NCBI RefSeq assembly: GCF_000213175.1
Contig: NW_009799101.1
Span: 2,403,007-2,467,006, forward strand
Source of the DNA: Neurospora tetrasperma FGSC 2508
Taxonomy: Eukaryota > Ascomycota > Sordariomycetes > Sordariales > Sordariaceae
DNA: 64,000 bases
Direction: 5' to 3'
Of the stretch, positions 35,901 to 48,499 are shown one piece after another (within the stretch, counting starts at the first letter, position 1; each line of letters begins with the position of its first letter). Under the pieces are notes generated by a model that did no database searches, was not told the origin of the DNA, and was given only the letters and a program-made list of their open reading frames with translations. A program made the position numbers and the translations under genes.

Positions 35901-38800
35901 CTTATTTTCCTAATATCCTCCTCTATTTCTACTTTAATAGTCCGGATAATTTAGAATTTTAATATTTCTATTAGTTAATTGAAATTCGCTACGGAAAGCT
36001 CTTTAATATCGTTAGGGTTGATAGGACCGTTAGGAATACTATAGAGGCGGACGGGAACCCGGTAATTTATAAACTTTTAACGATTCGGTAGGGGACCGGG
36101 CGGAGGGTTCGGGGCTCCGTTAGGAGGGTTGCTAATATAAGGGTTTGGCCGGGATTAGCCGGGGTTTTACCGAGCGGGGTAGTACCTAATTAATTCGTTA
36201 TTCAGTTTTTAAACCGGTTAAACCTTTAATAGGTAGTTCGTCTTATAATTATAGAAATAAATAGGCGGCGAGTAGTTTCTATCTATAGTAGTTCTAATTT
36301 CTTTTTATTAAGTATTTCCTTATAAAAAGGTTTCCTATATACTGGGCGTATACTAGGTGTATTGGGACGGGGAGCGGAAAGATAGTATATTATTAGAGGA
36401 GTATAACGGCTACTAGCTCTATAAGGGAGGTAGCTGCGTAGCTTATAGGCGGGGTTAAAACGAAGGGAATTGTTAGGCTAATTAATATTTAGGGCGTAGT
36501 AAACTAACTAAGGGTAGCCGAGGATAATAGAATTATTTTTAGCGAGGTTATAAATAAGTAGGTCAATAACTTCGTAATAAACGCCTACTTATATTATTAA
36601 TTTAAAGAAGTAAGTAATATTACCTTTTATTTAACTATTAATAAAGTATAATAGTTTAAGGATTAATAGTTTGAAGAAGGGTAATTAGTACTAAAAAATA
36701 AAGCGCTAATTAATAAAATTAAGAGCGGTATAACTACTATCGATAAGGGTAGAATAGTATAATTTATATAATTTATAAGATAGGTGGATAGAGAAATTTA
36801 ATAAATTAGAGTATTTGTAATAGCTATCTACTAAAAATCTATGTATTTTAATAATATTTAATTGTATAGGGATAATCCCCTACGGTCCTCTTTCCTATCC
36901 TACGGACGGGTACTTCTAAGTACGATTTAAATTAGAAGTTATATATTTCCCTATCCTTAAACCGAACCGGCCTTATTATTTATAAAGGGATCGACGAAAC
37001 CGGGCTAGTAAGTAGGAATTAAGTAATAGTAACCGCTGGGGCTGGGGGTACTGGGAGCTAGGGCGGCCGCCGGGAAGCCTGTAGGGTAATTAATACCTAT
37101 AGTATTAATTTAGTAACTATTACTATAATTAGGGCGCTACTAACTATAATTATATTAATTATAGGTTGGCTATTACTATTATTAACTACTATTACCAGTA
37201 GCGTTATTATTACTATTATTACTGCTATTATTCTTATTCTTATTACGGTTTCTATTTCTATCTTTACAGGGCTTAACTTCCTTCTTAAAATTAATATAGA
37301 AGTAGTACTCCGCCGAATAGTAGCCCTTTCTATTATAGTAGGTATATATATTATTCTTTATATTGTATTTAAAAACCTTATTATTAATTATACGCGAGAT
37401 TTAAATATTGGAGGTAGATATTGTATTAAAATTTATAGTAGAGCTACCTTAATTAATAGTAGCTTCTCTGGTAACTATAGAAGCGCTAGGGGTATTGGCG
37501 GTAGTAGTATTAGAATTAGTCTTATAGTAAAGATTAAAGCTCTTATTGCGCTAATCTTTATCCTCTAAATTCTTTACGAAATTACGGGCGAGAATTAACT
37601 ATTTGTTATACTTATTATTAGCAGGCTAGGGATTCTAGTAAATAATAATAATATAAATGCAATTTGAGATTTTCTAGCGTAAGTAGTAGATTTTTATACT
37701 ATTATCGAAATTATAATAATTAATTAGGCGAGTAAAATTATCTTCGAATTCCTACTACTTTATACCTTTAATTATCTTTAATTCTTTTAATTCGTAGTAA
37801 GAGTAAATAATAATATTAATGTTATTGTACTTTATAATTAATTCCGCTAGGAGGGCTTCTACTATAAACTATTTAGTAGGGAGTTCGACTAGGATTTTAA
37901 TAAATTCGAATTCAATAATTTTGAAAGGGGCGCCTTCGATAGAACAAGTAATAAGCGAAAACTTCTTACGCTTAGTATTAAAAAGTTAAGGGTCGTCCGA
38001 CTAAATAAATTGAATATAGAGATGCCAGGCGCGAAATTTAGTAGAGCGCTTAATAATAGTACTTTTATTATTAAACGTAAGTAATACGGTAATACGTAAT
38101 ACCAATTTATAGCTACTACTATCGTTCGTAGTAGCTATAATATTAGGCTCTTCATTATTAGGGTCGTTGTTTGGAAGGGTAATATTAGAGGTTCGAATAG
38201 TAATAAAGCGTTAATATAAATTATTAATTATTTTCTAATATTTTTCCTTCTACTTTTAGTAAGTAGCTTTAGAATTAGTTTTTAAGGTAGAAAATTCTAA
38301 TTTTAAGGTAATAATATTTATTCGAAGTAAACCGACCTCGGTAGAATAAATATTATAGATAATCTTAATTATAGCCTTATAACTCTTAGTAGCCTCTTAT
38401 ACTTAGAGGAGGGCTTTTACTTAGACTATAGTAATATTATTATTAAATTATTTAATTTCTTACTAGGCCGAAGTTAATTAGGACTTAGAAATTTCGAATA
38501 ACTCCTCTACCTCGCATACCTCTATTCTAGCTCCAATAATATTTTTATAAATTAATTAATTAAGAATTATAAATATAGTACGGAAAATAGGGAGGACGGT
38601 AAAGCCAAAAGTATCGTTAACTAGGATATTATTAGTAATAACTACTTAATTATTAAAAGTCTCGAACGCTTATAAAATATTTAAATAGTAATTACAATTA
38701 ATTAAGTTGGCCGCTGCAAGGGCACCGATCGCTATAATTATTAAAAAATTATTAATTATTAGGGGGGTAGATATTAATTGCTAAATTAATACGCTAATAG
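33000..38800 (-). pseudogene. LTR-D gag-pol
   Basis: Minus-strand traces. The gag zinc knuckle at 37346-37305 reads Tyr at all four metal positions with C-x2-C-x4-H-x4-C spacing, followed by an Arg/Asn-rich basic tract. The reverse transcriptase catalytic box reads Y-F-N-N at 34959-34948, with INFYRRFI further on (about 34705-34685). Integrase should lie at about 33-34 kb. No chromodomain was recognised. Limits are approximate. Confidence 0.75.
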
Positions 38801-39008
38801 ATATAAGGGAAAGAGAGAAAAAGAGAAAGAGCGAACTATTTAATTACAATACTCAATTTAGTAGTTACTTAATTCGAAGTTTAGGATCGCAACGGAGGTT
38901 TTAATCATACGGATACGAGTCTTATTTGACTAATTAATATAATTATAATTAATCTTCCTCTTTATTGAATAATAAGCGTATATAGCGTAATAATTTAATA
39001 TAATAAAC

Positions 39009-39232
39009 TATTACGGAGCGAAAGGGCACCGTTAAGGGTAAGGTAGGATATGCGTTATTGTACGAGGGAGGAGAAGGGAAAGTATATATAGAGGATTAGC
39101 TATATAGGCGAGAGTTTAAACTAGGCTAGTCTGTACGCGTACACATACATAGAACTATATATAACTAGAGCCGTTAATAGCTCTGGAATGAAGGCGTGTA
39201 GTGTAACTACATTATAGGCTAGCCCTATAATA
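39009..39232 (-). repeat. LTR-D right LTR (5' LTR)
   Basis: 224 bp, same length as its partner, transitions only. Keeps the hairpin AGAGCC-gttaat-AGCTCT near 39168-39185. Confidence 0.9.
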
Positions 39233-39259
39233 AGGGGAGACTTTAAGAGAGCAGAATAT

Positions 39260-39280
39260 AAAAAAAAAAAAAAAAAAAAA
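39260..39280 (+). repeat. Poly-A tract (21 nt) in the LTR-A 3' region
   Basis: An uninterrupted A run just inside LTR-A after the LTR-D insertion. It may be part of the element's A-rich 3' untranslated region. Confidence 0.9.
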
Positions 39281-39329
39281 TTTACTTCGACTTAGTATTT
39301 TTTTATTAGGTATAAACTTAAGGGAGTTG

Positions 39330-39955
39330 TAGTAGTAATAACTACTAAGTAGCGGGGGTTAAGGGTAGTAGCCGGAGGAGAGGGGTACGCTAAGGTTTAT
39401 AGAGGGGGAGTTAGGGGGGCCGGTACTAGTAGAGAAGAATTTTAAAGGGGAGGGCCGGGGGGTAAAATACTAGGGCGGGCGGAGGCGGGGGTTAGTAAGT
39501 TACTTTTAATAGTATAAAAGGTTTAGGGGTTGGAGCCCGGGGGCGAAGCCGAATTAGCGGGGGGGAATAGTATATAGTAGGGTATTTAAAAATATTAGAG
39601 GAATTGGAGGAAATAAGCTAGTATTAAGTAAAGAAGGGAATAATATTATTTACTTTAGGGGATTAAACCGCTACTGGAAAAAAGAAGAGAAGAGGGAGAA
39701 ATTTAAGAGGCGAGGGGGAGGGGATTATATATACAAATTTAGAGAGTACGAGCGTTGACTATTACCTACTACCTATTATTATTTACTGCTAACTGCTATT
39801 TAGTATTATAATTACTATACTAAATAAAAAGTACGAGTACGTTAATTAATAGTATAGGAAATAAATTTACAATTGAAATAGAAATTGCAAATACGTTAGG
39901 GACTAATTATAAGGGTAGGTAAGAGAGGGGTAAAGAAGGGGGGGGAGGAGGGGGG
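39330..39955 (+). other. Purine-rich, G-run-rich 3' region of LTR-A
   Basis: About 600 bp in which the plus strand is mostly A and G with many runs of four to eight G. It ends in a long G/A tract just before the 3' LTR that includes the polypurine tract. It is far richer in G than the rest of the island. G runs have C runs opposite them, which are not CpA sites, so RIP could hardly touch them. Confidence 0.7.
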
Positions 39956-39958
39956 TAA

Positions 39959-40161
39959 TATTATAGAGCTAGCGCCCGGGTTATAAATTCTAGTCTCTAA
40001 AATTAGAATTATTATTAATTATAGTAGCGTAGAGCGTACAGCCCTAATAAAAACCTCTTAGCGCTGGTAGATCCGTATTTTAAATAGACTTTTCCTCCTT
40101 TATAGAACATTAATTAAATTATACGACCAGCACTTGTATTAACCGTGCTGTTCCTATTATA
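39959..40161 (+). repeat. LTR-A 3' LTR
   Basis: 203 bp, same length as its partner and differing almost only by transitions. The first base pair TG is TA here. It is followed by AAAGG, the mutated target duplication. Confidence 0.9.
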
Positions 40162-40166
40162 AAAGG

Positions 40167-40305
40167 AAGTGTATTGAGTAAGGGGGTAAGAGGAAGAGGG
40201 TAATATAATTCCTTCTACACTGCTCGTAAAAAATAATAATATAGTAACTGCTATAGTTATTTAATATTAAAACTCTCCTCTCCTTTTTATTAATAGGACG
40301 AGAAT
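40167..40305 (-). pseudogene. pogo-type transposase, middle piece between two LTR insertions
   Basis: This ~140-bp remnant sits between LTR-A and LTR-E. It continues the frame of the N-terminal piece: RPINKKERRVLIL, then N-N at the second catalytic position (codons at about 40261-40256, where LILDGH/LILDNH is usual), then FLLPPYSIHFL, matching the LPPHTSHxLQPLD motif of DDE_1. The catalytic Asp is again Asn. Confidence 0.85.
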
Positions 40306-40310
40306 GCTCC

Positions 40311-40649
40311 TATTACGCGAAGATGTGCTTTATAAGTGATGATAATAGAGAATAATAGAGTGAGCAATTGGTTATTGGATAGAGTAATAGTATATAACGA
40401 TTGACAATAGTTTTATTAAAGGAAGTTGAAGATAAGAGTTGTTGCGAGCCTTAATTTGGGATTTTATATATGATTTTATTGAGTATGAGTAAGATAGATA
40501 TTAAGTTAGTATAATATTAATTAATAATCCGTTAATTTTAATAGAGGTTCATAGGACGAGTATTCTTATATAATAAATTATATACTCTAGTGAGTAGTTA
40601 TTATAATAAAATAGAGTATTTAGGTATTTATTAAGAATGCCCTATAATA
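40311..40649 (-). repeat. LTR-E left LTR
   Basis: 339 bp starting TATTACGCGAAGATG (TG changed to TA) and ending CCCTATAATA; equal in length to the right copy. Confidence 0.9.
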
Positions 40650-41126
40650 TTTCCCCCTTAATAAAAGGAGAAGAGTACTCGCTATTTACGTAATATTATT
40701 AAATTTAACTATATATATAAAAGATCCTATTATTTATTAGAACTTTTATCTAGTAATTTATATCCAAATTAACTGTTAAATATATAAAGCGTACGACCCT
40801 CTAAATAGAGTACCTAGTTCGATAATTTAGTCATAATCCTTTAATAACTATAATTATAATACGCTGAACGTTTGTTAAACTCCTCGTTATCTATTTTCTT
40901 ATTCTTATTTATATAATATATATTTTAATAAGAATACTTACGTCCTAGTAGAGAATCCTCCTACTCTTAAGTATTAGGGAGGTAACCGCGGTGAGGGGAG
41001 TGGGTAATAGGTAAAGAATTGAAGTAAGAGTTTGAATAGGCTGTTATAGAGTAGAATTTATTAAATAAACTAGTTAAGCCGGGTATATACGGTAGCGAAA
41101 GATTGCTAGAACGAACGCTACGAGGA

Positions 41127-41419
41127 TGTAAGGGGATAGTAGAGTAATACGCGGGTGCTGGCTACTATATATATATTAAGGTTCTATAAAGAAAGAAAGA
41201 AGAAAACGCTACCCTTTAGGTGGGTTGAGTGCTAGAGCTTAAATAGCCGTGCGCTTAGTGCCTTATAGCCTAAGGTAGTAAGAGAATACTCTAGAAGCCC
41301 GGGGCGCTGTAGTGCCGTAGTCCGAATCGATTAGGGTAGTTTTAATACGGACTACCGTCTTAGTACTCGAATCTAGCCAGTTAGAACTAAATACCTTATT
41401 AGGCGCCAGTCCTATAATA
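41127..41419 (-). repeat. LTR-F left LTR (3' LTR)
   Basis: 293 bp beginning TGTAAGGGGATAGTAGAG and ending CCTATAATA. The start resembles LTR-B (TATAAGGGATC), hinting at related families. Confidence 0.9.
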
Positions 41420-42579
41420 TTAGCCTCCCCCTTTTCCTTCTAGCTATAGTCGCGTACTATAATTATTATTTATATTACCCCTATTTTACCCCTCTATAAC
41501 TCTTACTCTTTCTCTTACTCCTTCAATAAATAATTGTAATTATATTATATATATACCTTTAATTCTGCCTTAGAATACCATTAAATAACTATTATTAACC
41601 TCTATTCTTAGTACTAATTTTAAATAAAATCCTTTCAAGCTCCGGCCTACTATTTTAATTCATTATTGCCCGGCTATAGCGCCCGTAGTTGCACCTATAA
41701 TTACTTTTATATTTACGCCCGTACTTATACTTATTACTATTATTATTCTAATAGCTACTTTAGTCCCTATTTCTATACTTATTCTTATTCCTACTTCTAC
41801 CGCGCCGAACTCTCTAGCGCTTAGGACCCTAGGCGGTAACGGCGGCAGTAGAAACTATAAATTTATTAAAATACCTATTAAAAGTATTATATCTATTTAA
41901 TACTCCCGATATATAATACTAGGGGATTATAGCGCTTATATACTTAATAAGGGTAAAGACTACTATATATTTTATGTACGTTTAAAGAATTCGGGTATTT
42001 ATTAATAGTAGCTTTCTACTATTTAAAAGTAGTACTCTACTTAATTAGCAGAGGGCTACCTAGGTAATAAAGCTCCGTTTTATTAATCTTTTCGTTTAAT
42101 AGTAATTTCAGCTCGTAATTTCGAATAATTAATAATTAAAGACTATATAGCTCCGTAAATATCCTTTAAATACTTGTATTCTATTTAACTACTAATTTAA
42201 ATTTAAGGATACTACCTACTTCGTACTTAATTACCCCGTTAATAAAGCGCCGCTAGCCCCCCTTTCTACTACTATAATATTTCTAACTATAATTCCGGAT
42301 ATTCCTATATTTTTAGCCCTAACTTCGGTCGTAGTACCTAAAAGATTAGCGGTTCTAAAAAAGGAACTTTAAACCCTTCGTACGAATTAAGGTAATTTAG
42401 TAGCTTTATAATTATTATTATTTGCCGAATTGTTTCGGATTAGCCGGAATTTAATTACCTTAGTAAATACTACTATAGAGTCTACCCGGGTTATTAAATA
42501 TATTACTACTATTATTATTATTTACTTAAATACTTTCGTAGCTGGATTCGATACCCGGATAATTAAAATAGTTTAAACC

Positions 42580-43110
42580 TTTTAGAATAAAGTAGTAATT
42601 ATAGCGGCGGAGACTCTTTTTAGAGAGGTAGTTATAAAGCTAGAGATTTATATTAGGAAGTTGGAGGAATAGCGGGAGGTAATAGAGGGGAATAGAGTAT
42701 TATTAAATAAGAAGGATTTATAGGCTTGTTTTAAATTACTATTAAGTAAGGAGGATTTATTAGTACTAGTAGAAGAGGGGGTAATAGAGGACGGGTTAGA
42801 GGGTACTAAGGTACTAAAAGAGGAGGAGGAGGAGGTAATAAAAGTAATAGAAATAATATAGTAGGAAGGGGATATATTAGAGGAGAAGATAAAGTTAAAG
42901 AAGATAATTCGGTTTTTAAATTTAATAGAGGAAATTACTTTTCCTCTAAAAAAGAAGAGAAAGGTATAGATTTTCCGCGATAGTACTACTATAGTATTAT
43001 CGTCCTTAAATATTATAATCGGATTGGGTACTAGGGCGGTATTAAATATTAGAAATTCTAAATAGGATGAGCTAATAGAAGAAGCGCTTTAGTTTTAAGT
43101 AGGCGGCCGC
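42580..43110 (+). other. Possible antisense reading frame in the 3' part of LTR-F
   Basis: Between the pol end and the 3' LTR the plus strand (antisense to the element) shows a long acidic frame (EEEEEVIKVIEII, VLVEEGVIEDGLEG) ending near a basic cluster PLKKKRKV. It has few stops, all of them TAG/TAA where Trp or Gln would fit. It could be an extra antisense gene of the retroelement or only a purine-rich stretch. No family recognised. Confidence 0.3.
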
Positions 43111-43149
43111 GTTTTTTACCTCCGGGTATTAATTTTACTTACCTTTTTT

Positions 43150-46100
43150 ATTCTATTAATATATTCCCTTTCGTAAATTAATTTATAAATCTATCGTTAA
43201 TTCGAATATCCCCGTATTATCTTTCAAAGAGTTCGAACGCTTCAATATTTTTAAAGTCTTTAAATTAATACTATAAGGGTTTATAATTACCCTTCCACTT
43301 TACGAAAACTATTTAATTAATCGGGTTACCTCTAATATATAAAATCTTTTTTATATAATATTCCTTCTCCCCTTCTACTATTACTAATAATAATTATTTA
43401 TCAGCTAGAACTTAACCCAATAGGGGGTTTCTAATAGCCCGCTAGAGGAGGTCAATATAAAAAATATTATAAATATTATTTAAGAGGCCCGAAAGTTCTA
43501 TAATTAGCAGTAAGAATACTTTTAAGACAGTATACTTAGTATATAACTAATCTAGCTTTTTCTTAAGTCTTAATAAAATATAATTTTTAAAGTTAAATTA
43601 TACTTTATTACCTATTTAAAACCTCTCTATAAACTAGCAGAAGCGGTTAATATACTTCTCTTACTCCTAAACTACTATAATTATTATAATTTAATATAAA
43701 TCTATAATTTATAATAACTTTTTAATAAATTATTAGGCTTAAATATTAGTAGAAATATAGGAGTCTCTAACGGCCTCGGGGACTACTGGGACTACCGACT
43801 CCGGGTCGAATCTATAAATAATAAAAAAGGGAAATATATTAATTAAAGTATTAATATAACTATTAATAATTAATTATATTAAAGAATACTATTTGTACTA
43901 ATCATTTTATACTTAATTAATATACGCCCTTAAAAAGGCTTATACTTCCTAATTTATCCGTTCTAGGCCCCTATCGGTCTAAGGGTAGTAAATAGTACTA
44001 AGAAACTACTTAATCCTAAATAATTTGTAAAGTCTACTTTAGAACCGCCTAATCTAATTAGAGCCCCAGTTACTAATTATAGACTATAATTAACCGTAGT
44101 ACTATATAAAGCAGCTTATAAATCTTTTAGTATAAACTTTAGTATTTATCGACAGTATAAACTCTAATATAATATTCTTACTAAAGCGGTCCTTAATAAT
44201 AAATAGATATATATTCCCTCTAATTAACGGAAAGTCTGTAATAAAGTCTATTTATACCTCCCGGAAAAATTAGTCCAATACTAGTATTAATTAGAGCAAC
44301 CCTTTTCTCTAAATTTTCTAATACTTAACAAAACTATATATATAGTAAATATATAAGAATTACTTTATATAAATCCTTAATAACGGTTAATAAAAATATT
44401 AGACTAAAACTATAATAGTATTCTTACTACCGGAGTACCCGAATACTTAGGAATTGTATATAATTTAAATAAATAAATATAAAATATATTAAACTCCTAA
44501 TTAAAATCAAATAGTTTTATAGCTTCTACTTTAATAATTACTAGGTACCCGGGGATCTATAACCTCCCTTAGTATTTTAAACGCCTAAGGTCGTTAATAA
44601 AATAGTCGGTAATTTAAACTTTAAATTTAAAAGAAGGGGGTAAATCTCTTATATTATCTTTTACTACCTTAATAACTTATTAGTATATAGCGTCCTTCCT
44701 TATAATAGAATTTTAGAACTATTATAAATCCGGATCTTCGAAGACCTTTATACTCTTCCCCTAAACTATTCGAAAGTCCCGAAGATTTATTATTTAAATA
44801 CGAATGTAATTATATAAAATAAATTCGGGAATAAACTAAAAGTCCCAAACTTCTCTATTATCTTCTATAGACTAATTTTAATTTTACCGAAATAATATAT
44901 CTAGTACTCCTACTTCTTTATTTAATTAGTATTAGAGTTTAAAGGTAAACTAGGAAAGAAATTTAACCTAGCGAACCTATTACTTAAATAAATACTACTA
45001 TATTATAAAGTATTTTAAATTATAATAGTCCGTTAGAATTGTAAAGTTATTATAGCTATATAGTTCGGCCTACTACTCCTACAAATAATCGATAATCGCC
45101 AACATTTTTTTATTATAAATAGAATAATTATATTCGGCTAATTTTAATTTCCTTAAATAGAACGCTATAATACGTCTCTATCTACCTACCTCCTAAATTA
45201 GATAACCCCCTAATATAAAACCGTTATAGTCGGTTTTAAGGAAGGTTGGGCGCTCGGAGTTCTATTTAATTAATATAAGTATTCGAATAAATAATATTTT
45301 CAAAAATTAGAAGGCCTCTTTATAAACTATAAATTATTTAAACGAAACTCTTTTACCAGTAAATACTATAAATAGTACTACTACTATAGTAAATTCTAAT
45401 ATAAATATCCAATAATAATTTATAAACCCTAGGAAGCTCTAGACTCCCTTCTAAGATATCGGTACTACCTACTCTAAAATAGCCTTAATTTTCTTAGGAT
45501 TAGTTTAAATACTAATACTAGCGTAGATAATAAAACCAAAATATTTAACCTTTTTAATAGCAAATTTGTACTTATTAGAATCTAAGTAGAATCTAGCGTT
45601 CTAAAAGTATTTGAATACTATATAGACTTTCTATATATAATCTTCCTAAAACCTATCTATAAAAATTAGAACGTTATTTATATACGTTGAGAAAAAGTCG
45701 TTGAGGAATTTCTATAATACTTAATTAATATACTGCTAAAAGGCAATTAGAATTCTATACAATCCGAAGGGGACTATAAACTATTTAAAAAAACCGTAGT
45801 AAGTCCGGAACACTATCTTATACTCCTCTCCTTCCGCTATTTATATTTTATAGAACGCTTATACTATATATACTTTTAAGAATTATTTTATACCCTTAAA
45901 TATTTGGAATATTTCCTAAATAAATAGAAAGGGGTACCGGTCCGCTCAAATAATAATATTAAATATTCGGTAATTATAATAGAAATAGAAACCTTTATCT
46001 AACTTCTATATAAATAGGACGGGAGCTTTAGTAGCGGAATTACTAGCCCGAATAAATCCCTTATCTATTAAATTCCAAAGTATCTTCTTAAATACTAGGA

Positions 46101-47969
46101 ATTCTTCTTAAAATATATTATATAGTAGGCCGAAAAGGAAAAGTAAACTTTTATTATCTAATCCCCTTTTTAATTTAATTTTTAAATCGATTTTTAATTT
46201 ATAATTATTAAAGTAGTCTACTTCTTACTTTTTAAATAAGGGAATAAGGTCCTAAAAATCCTTAGAGATAATTTATTAGAATTCTTCATTAGTCTGGACT
46301 CTTTTAGGGGTTAGAGCTTTCTTAATATCTTCGAACCGTATAATAAATATAAAGGCTTTTATAACAGTCTGGCCTTTGAACTTCGTAATCTAACGTACGT
46401 AATTAATAAAGGTAGTAGCAAAAATATATATAATTCTCTTAAATTCTTTAAGGAATAGGGTCTTAGCCTTAGATTTATTAATATAATTTATTTAGGATTA
46501 TGTAATATTATACTAGAGTCTTTTCTTATAAGGGATCGAATATACTTAGTTGGTTGTTAATTATAGCTTCCCGAGGATAATAAGGTATTCGAACTCCAAT
46601 ATTATATATATATAAATTAATAAAATATAACCTTAGAATTCCATAAAGAAATAGGTAATACTTTAAATAGAAGCGCCCTCTATAATTATTATAGTACCCC
46701 GGATTTATCGGGCCGGAATCGGAATAATAGGGATTTGGAAATTCCGAATAATATTTTTATTAATAATAGTATAGTACTAATAACCTTTATTAATAAGGGT
46801 ATAGAATAGACTAGTAGAATTAATAATAATTAATATTAGGGTTAATTGTATTTTTATTTAGATTTTGAACTCTTCTACTTTACTTAGTACTTTAGGGGTA
46901 GGCTCTAGTACCTAATTTCGTATTAGAACTATTCTTTTCCCTAATCCGATTTAGAACTAGAGATTTTAATTATTTAAAACTCTTCGTCGAATAGTAAGGC
47001 TACCTAAATAGCCTAAATATATACTCCTTTACTTTAAGAGTTTATAATAGGAAAGTAAAAATATTTAATAATAATATAATTAGTAGTACTATAATAGATA
47101 TACCGCCCTTTGGTACAATATTTATCCCTCTCTTTTTATAATACCTATTTAACTTATCCCTTTTATTAGGAAGAAGAACCTCGGCCGCAAATATTACGAA
47201 TATTAATTATATTTATAAAGATTTTACTATTAGTATTATATCAAATCTTAGGGGATAGGGTAGAGGGGGAATTATAAATTTAATACTAAGAATTAGAACG
47301 GCCTACGCCGGGAGTAATAAAAAGGTATATTCTAAACTATTAATTATTCCGGTTACCGTTCCGGAGGTAATTTTAGTAGAAGGTTTAGAGTTCTACGGTC
47401 TTTTTATATTTATAAATAATATTCTAGAACTATTCTACGTAAATAAAATAATTATTAGAGAATTTAATACTAAAGAAATAATTACTAAACTTCTTATTAA
47501 TAGTATAATGAAGGAATTCTAGTTTAGTATAGTTATTTTAATTATAATTGCTAATTTTTAGGAGTTTATTATCGAAGTTAATAAAGAATTCAGAGAATAG
47601 TTCGCTATCCTTCTACTTTATTTTAGTAAGGTTATCGAGGGTATAGTTTTAAATATAATAGGTACCGAAGATTTAGTGAATCTATTTGAGTAATTCGGTC
47701 GGATTTTTATTATCAGAGAGGGTATAAGCAATTTAGTAACCCTCTAGCCGCTACTATTTATCGATCGGTAGGGTATTAAGGATTTCGATTTAAGTAGTAT
47801 TAAAATCGGTTTGTAGACCGGCTTTAAAGTCTATATTATACGTTTTAATTAATTTATAATAATAGAAGAGAAAGGTAATAGGTTTATTGTCCTACTAAGG
47901 GAATTTAAGCAGCTTCTATTAGTATAATTTATTAGAATTACTATTGGACTCCGTATTATTATTATTAGA
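43150..47969 (-). pseudogene. LTR-F pol (and part of gag)
   Basis: Minus-strand gypsy traces. The reverse transcriptase catalytic box reads Y-I-N-N-V-L-I-F at about 45684-45661. The following F-L-G-F-I-N-Y-Y-like motif lies near 45450-45400, the thumb/RNase H side. The protease/gag side is toward 46.3-47.9 kb and integrase toward 43.2-44.7 kb. Numerous TAA/TAG stops are present. Limits are approximate. Confidence 0.72.
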
Positions 47970-47974
47970 CTTAG

Positions 47975-48438
47975 TGTTACGAATTTAAGCAACTACGCGG
48001 GCCAACCAGGCTGTTGGGACGTAATAGCCCCGCTTACAATAAGATAGTATAACCTCAGACCAGGGCAGAAAATAAGGGAGTACCAAAAGGGCGCTCACTA
48101 GGACAAGTGCTTACGGTAAGTAGTACTTACAATAAATAATATTTACAATGAGCATTACTTACAACGAATAACGCTCATAGTAAGTAGCGCTTACGATAAG
48201 TAGAATACTATTGTAAGTATACGCCCAGGATTAAGGCCTTAGGACGAAGTATAGAATATAAAAGAACGATTAGAGAATTTAGATTATTAGGTAGTTCGAT
48301 AATAGTTAATTGATCATCATCACCGAAATTAGTATTATAATATATACTTATTATAAACTTTCTAACTTTATTGAATAATATTAATAATCTTTATTTTTAA
48401 TTATCCTATGTAAGTAAATTAAATTACCGTTCGTTATA
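47975..48438 (+). repeat. LTR-G 5' LTR
   Basis: 464 bp starting TGTTACGAATTTAAGC and ending CGTTATA. Contains six 16-bp units at 48110-48205. The bases after it (TTAATTACTCCCTTTAACTT) are the primer-binding region shared with LTR-C. Confidence 0.92.
48110..48205 (+). repeat. Six 16-bp tandem units in the LTR-G 5' LTR
   Basis: Units start at 48110, 48126, 48142, 48158, 48174 and 48190, consensus about CTTACRRTRAGTAGYR. The core CTTACGGTAAG is palindromic. The same block lies in the 3' LTR (55076-55171). The position upstream of the probable transcription start suggests U3 enhancer-like repeats. Confidence 0.8.
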
Positions 48439-48499
48439 TATTAATTACTCCCTTTAACTTATTTCGAATAATAATTAAAAATACCCCCTTTACTTCGCT

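Larger units (their letters stand above)
31859..39232 (-). mobile_element. LTR-D: gypsy element inserted in the 3' part of LTR-A
   Basis: Two 224-bp LTRs (31859-32082 and 39009-39232) are flanked by AGGAG (31854-31858) and AGGGG (39233-39237), a TSD with one G/A change. Total 7374 bp. On the minus strand the run TTTTGAGGGGGAATAG right of the left LTR is the polypurine tract, which fixes the orientation. Confidence 0.9.
17533..40161 (+). mobile_element. LTR-A: gypsy chromovirus carrying LTR-B/C and LTR-D inside
   Basis: Two 203-bp LTRs (17533-17735 and 39959-40161) are flanked by GAAGG (17528-17532) and AAAGG (40162-40166), a 5-bp TSD with one RIP-type change. Removing LTR-B and LTR-D leaves about 6773 bp, a normal gypsy length. 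The plus orientation follows from the pol relics and from the purine-rich tract just before the right LTR (39917-39955). It lies in the pogo transposase gene between its second and third catalytic motifs. It was itself hit by LTR-B in the integrase and by LTR-D in the 3' untranslated part. Confidence 0.9.

Noticed and set aside
41980-42100. Possible Cys-rich motif on the plus strand of LTR-F
   Set aside because: Frames on both strands are equally broken and no spacing of metal ligands could be supported.
48110-48205. Regularly spaced short repeats that could suggest a CRISPR array
   Set aside because: The units are directly adjacent without unique spacers, lie inside an LTR, and the sequence is eukaryotic.
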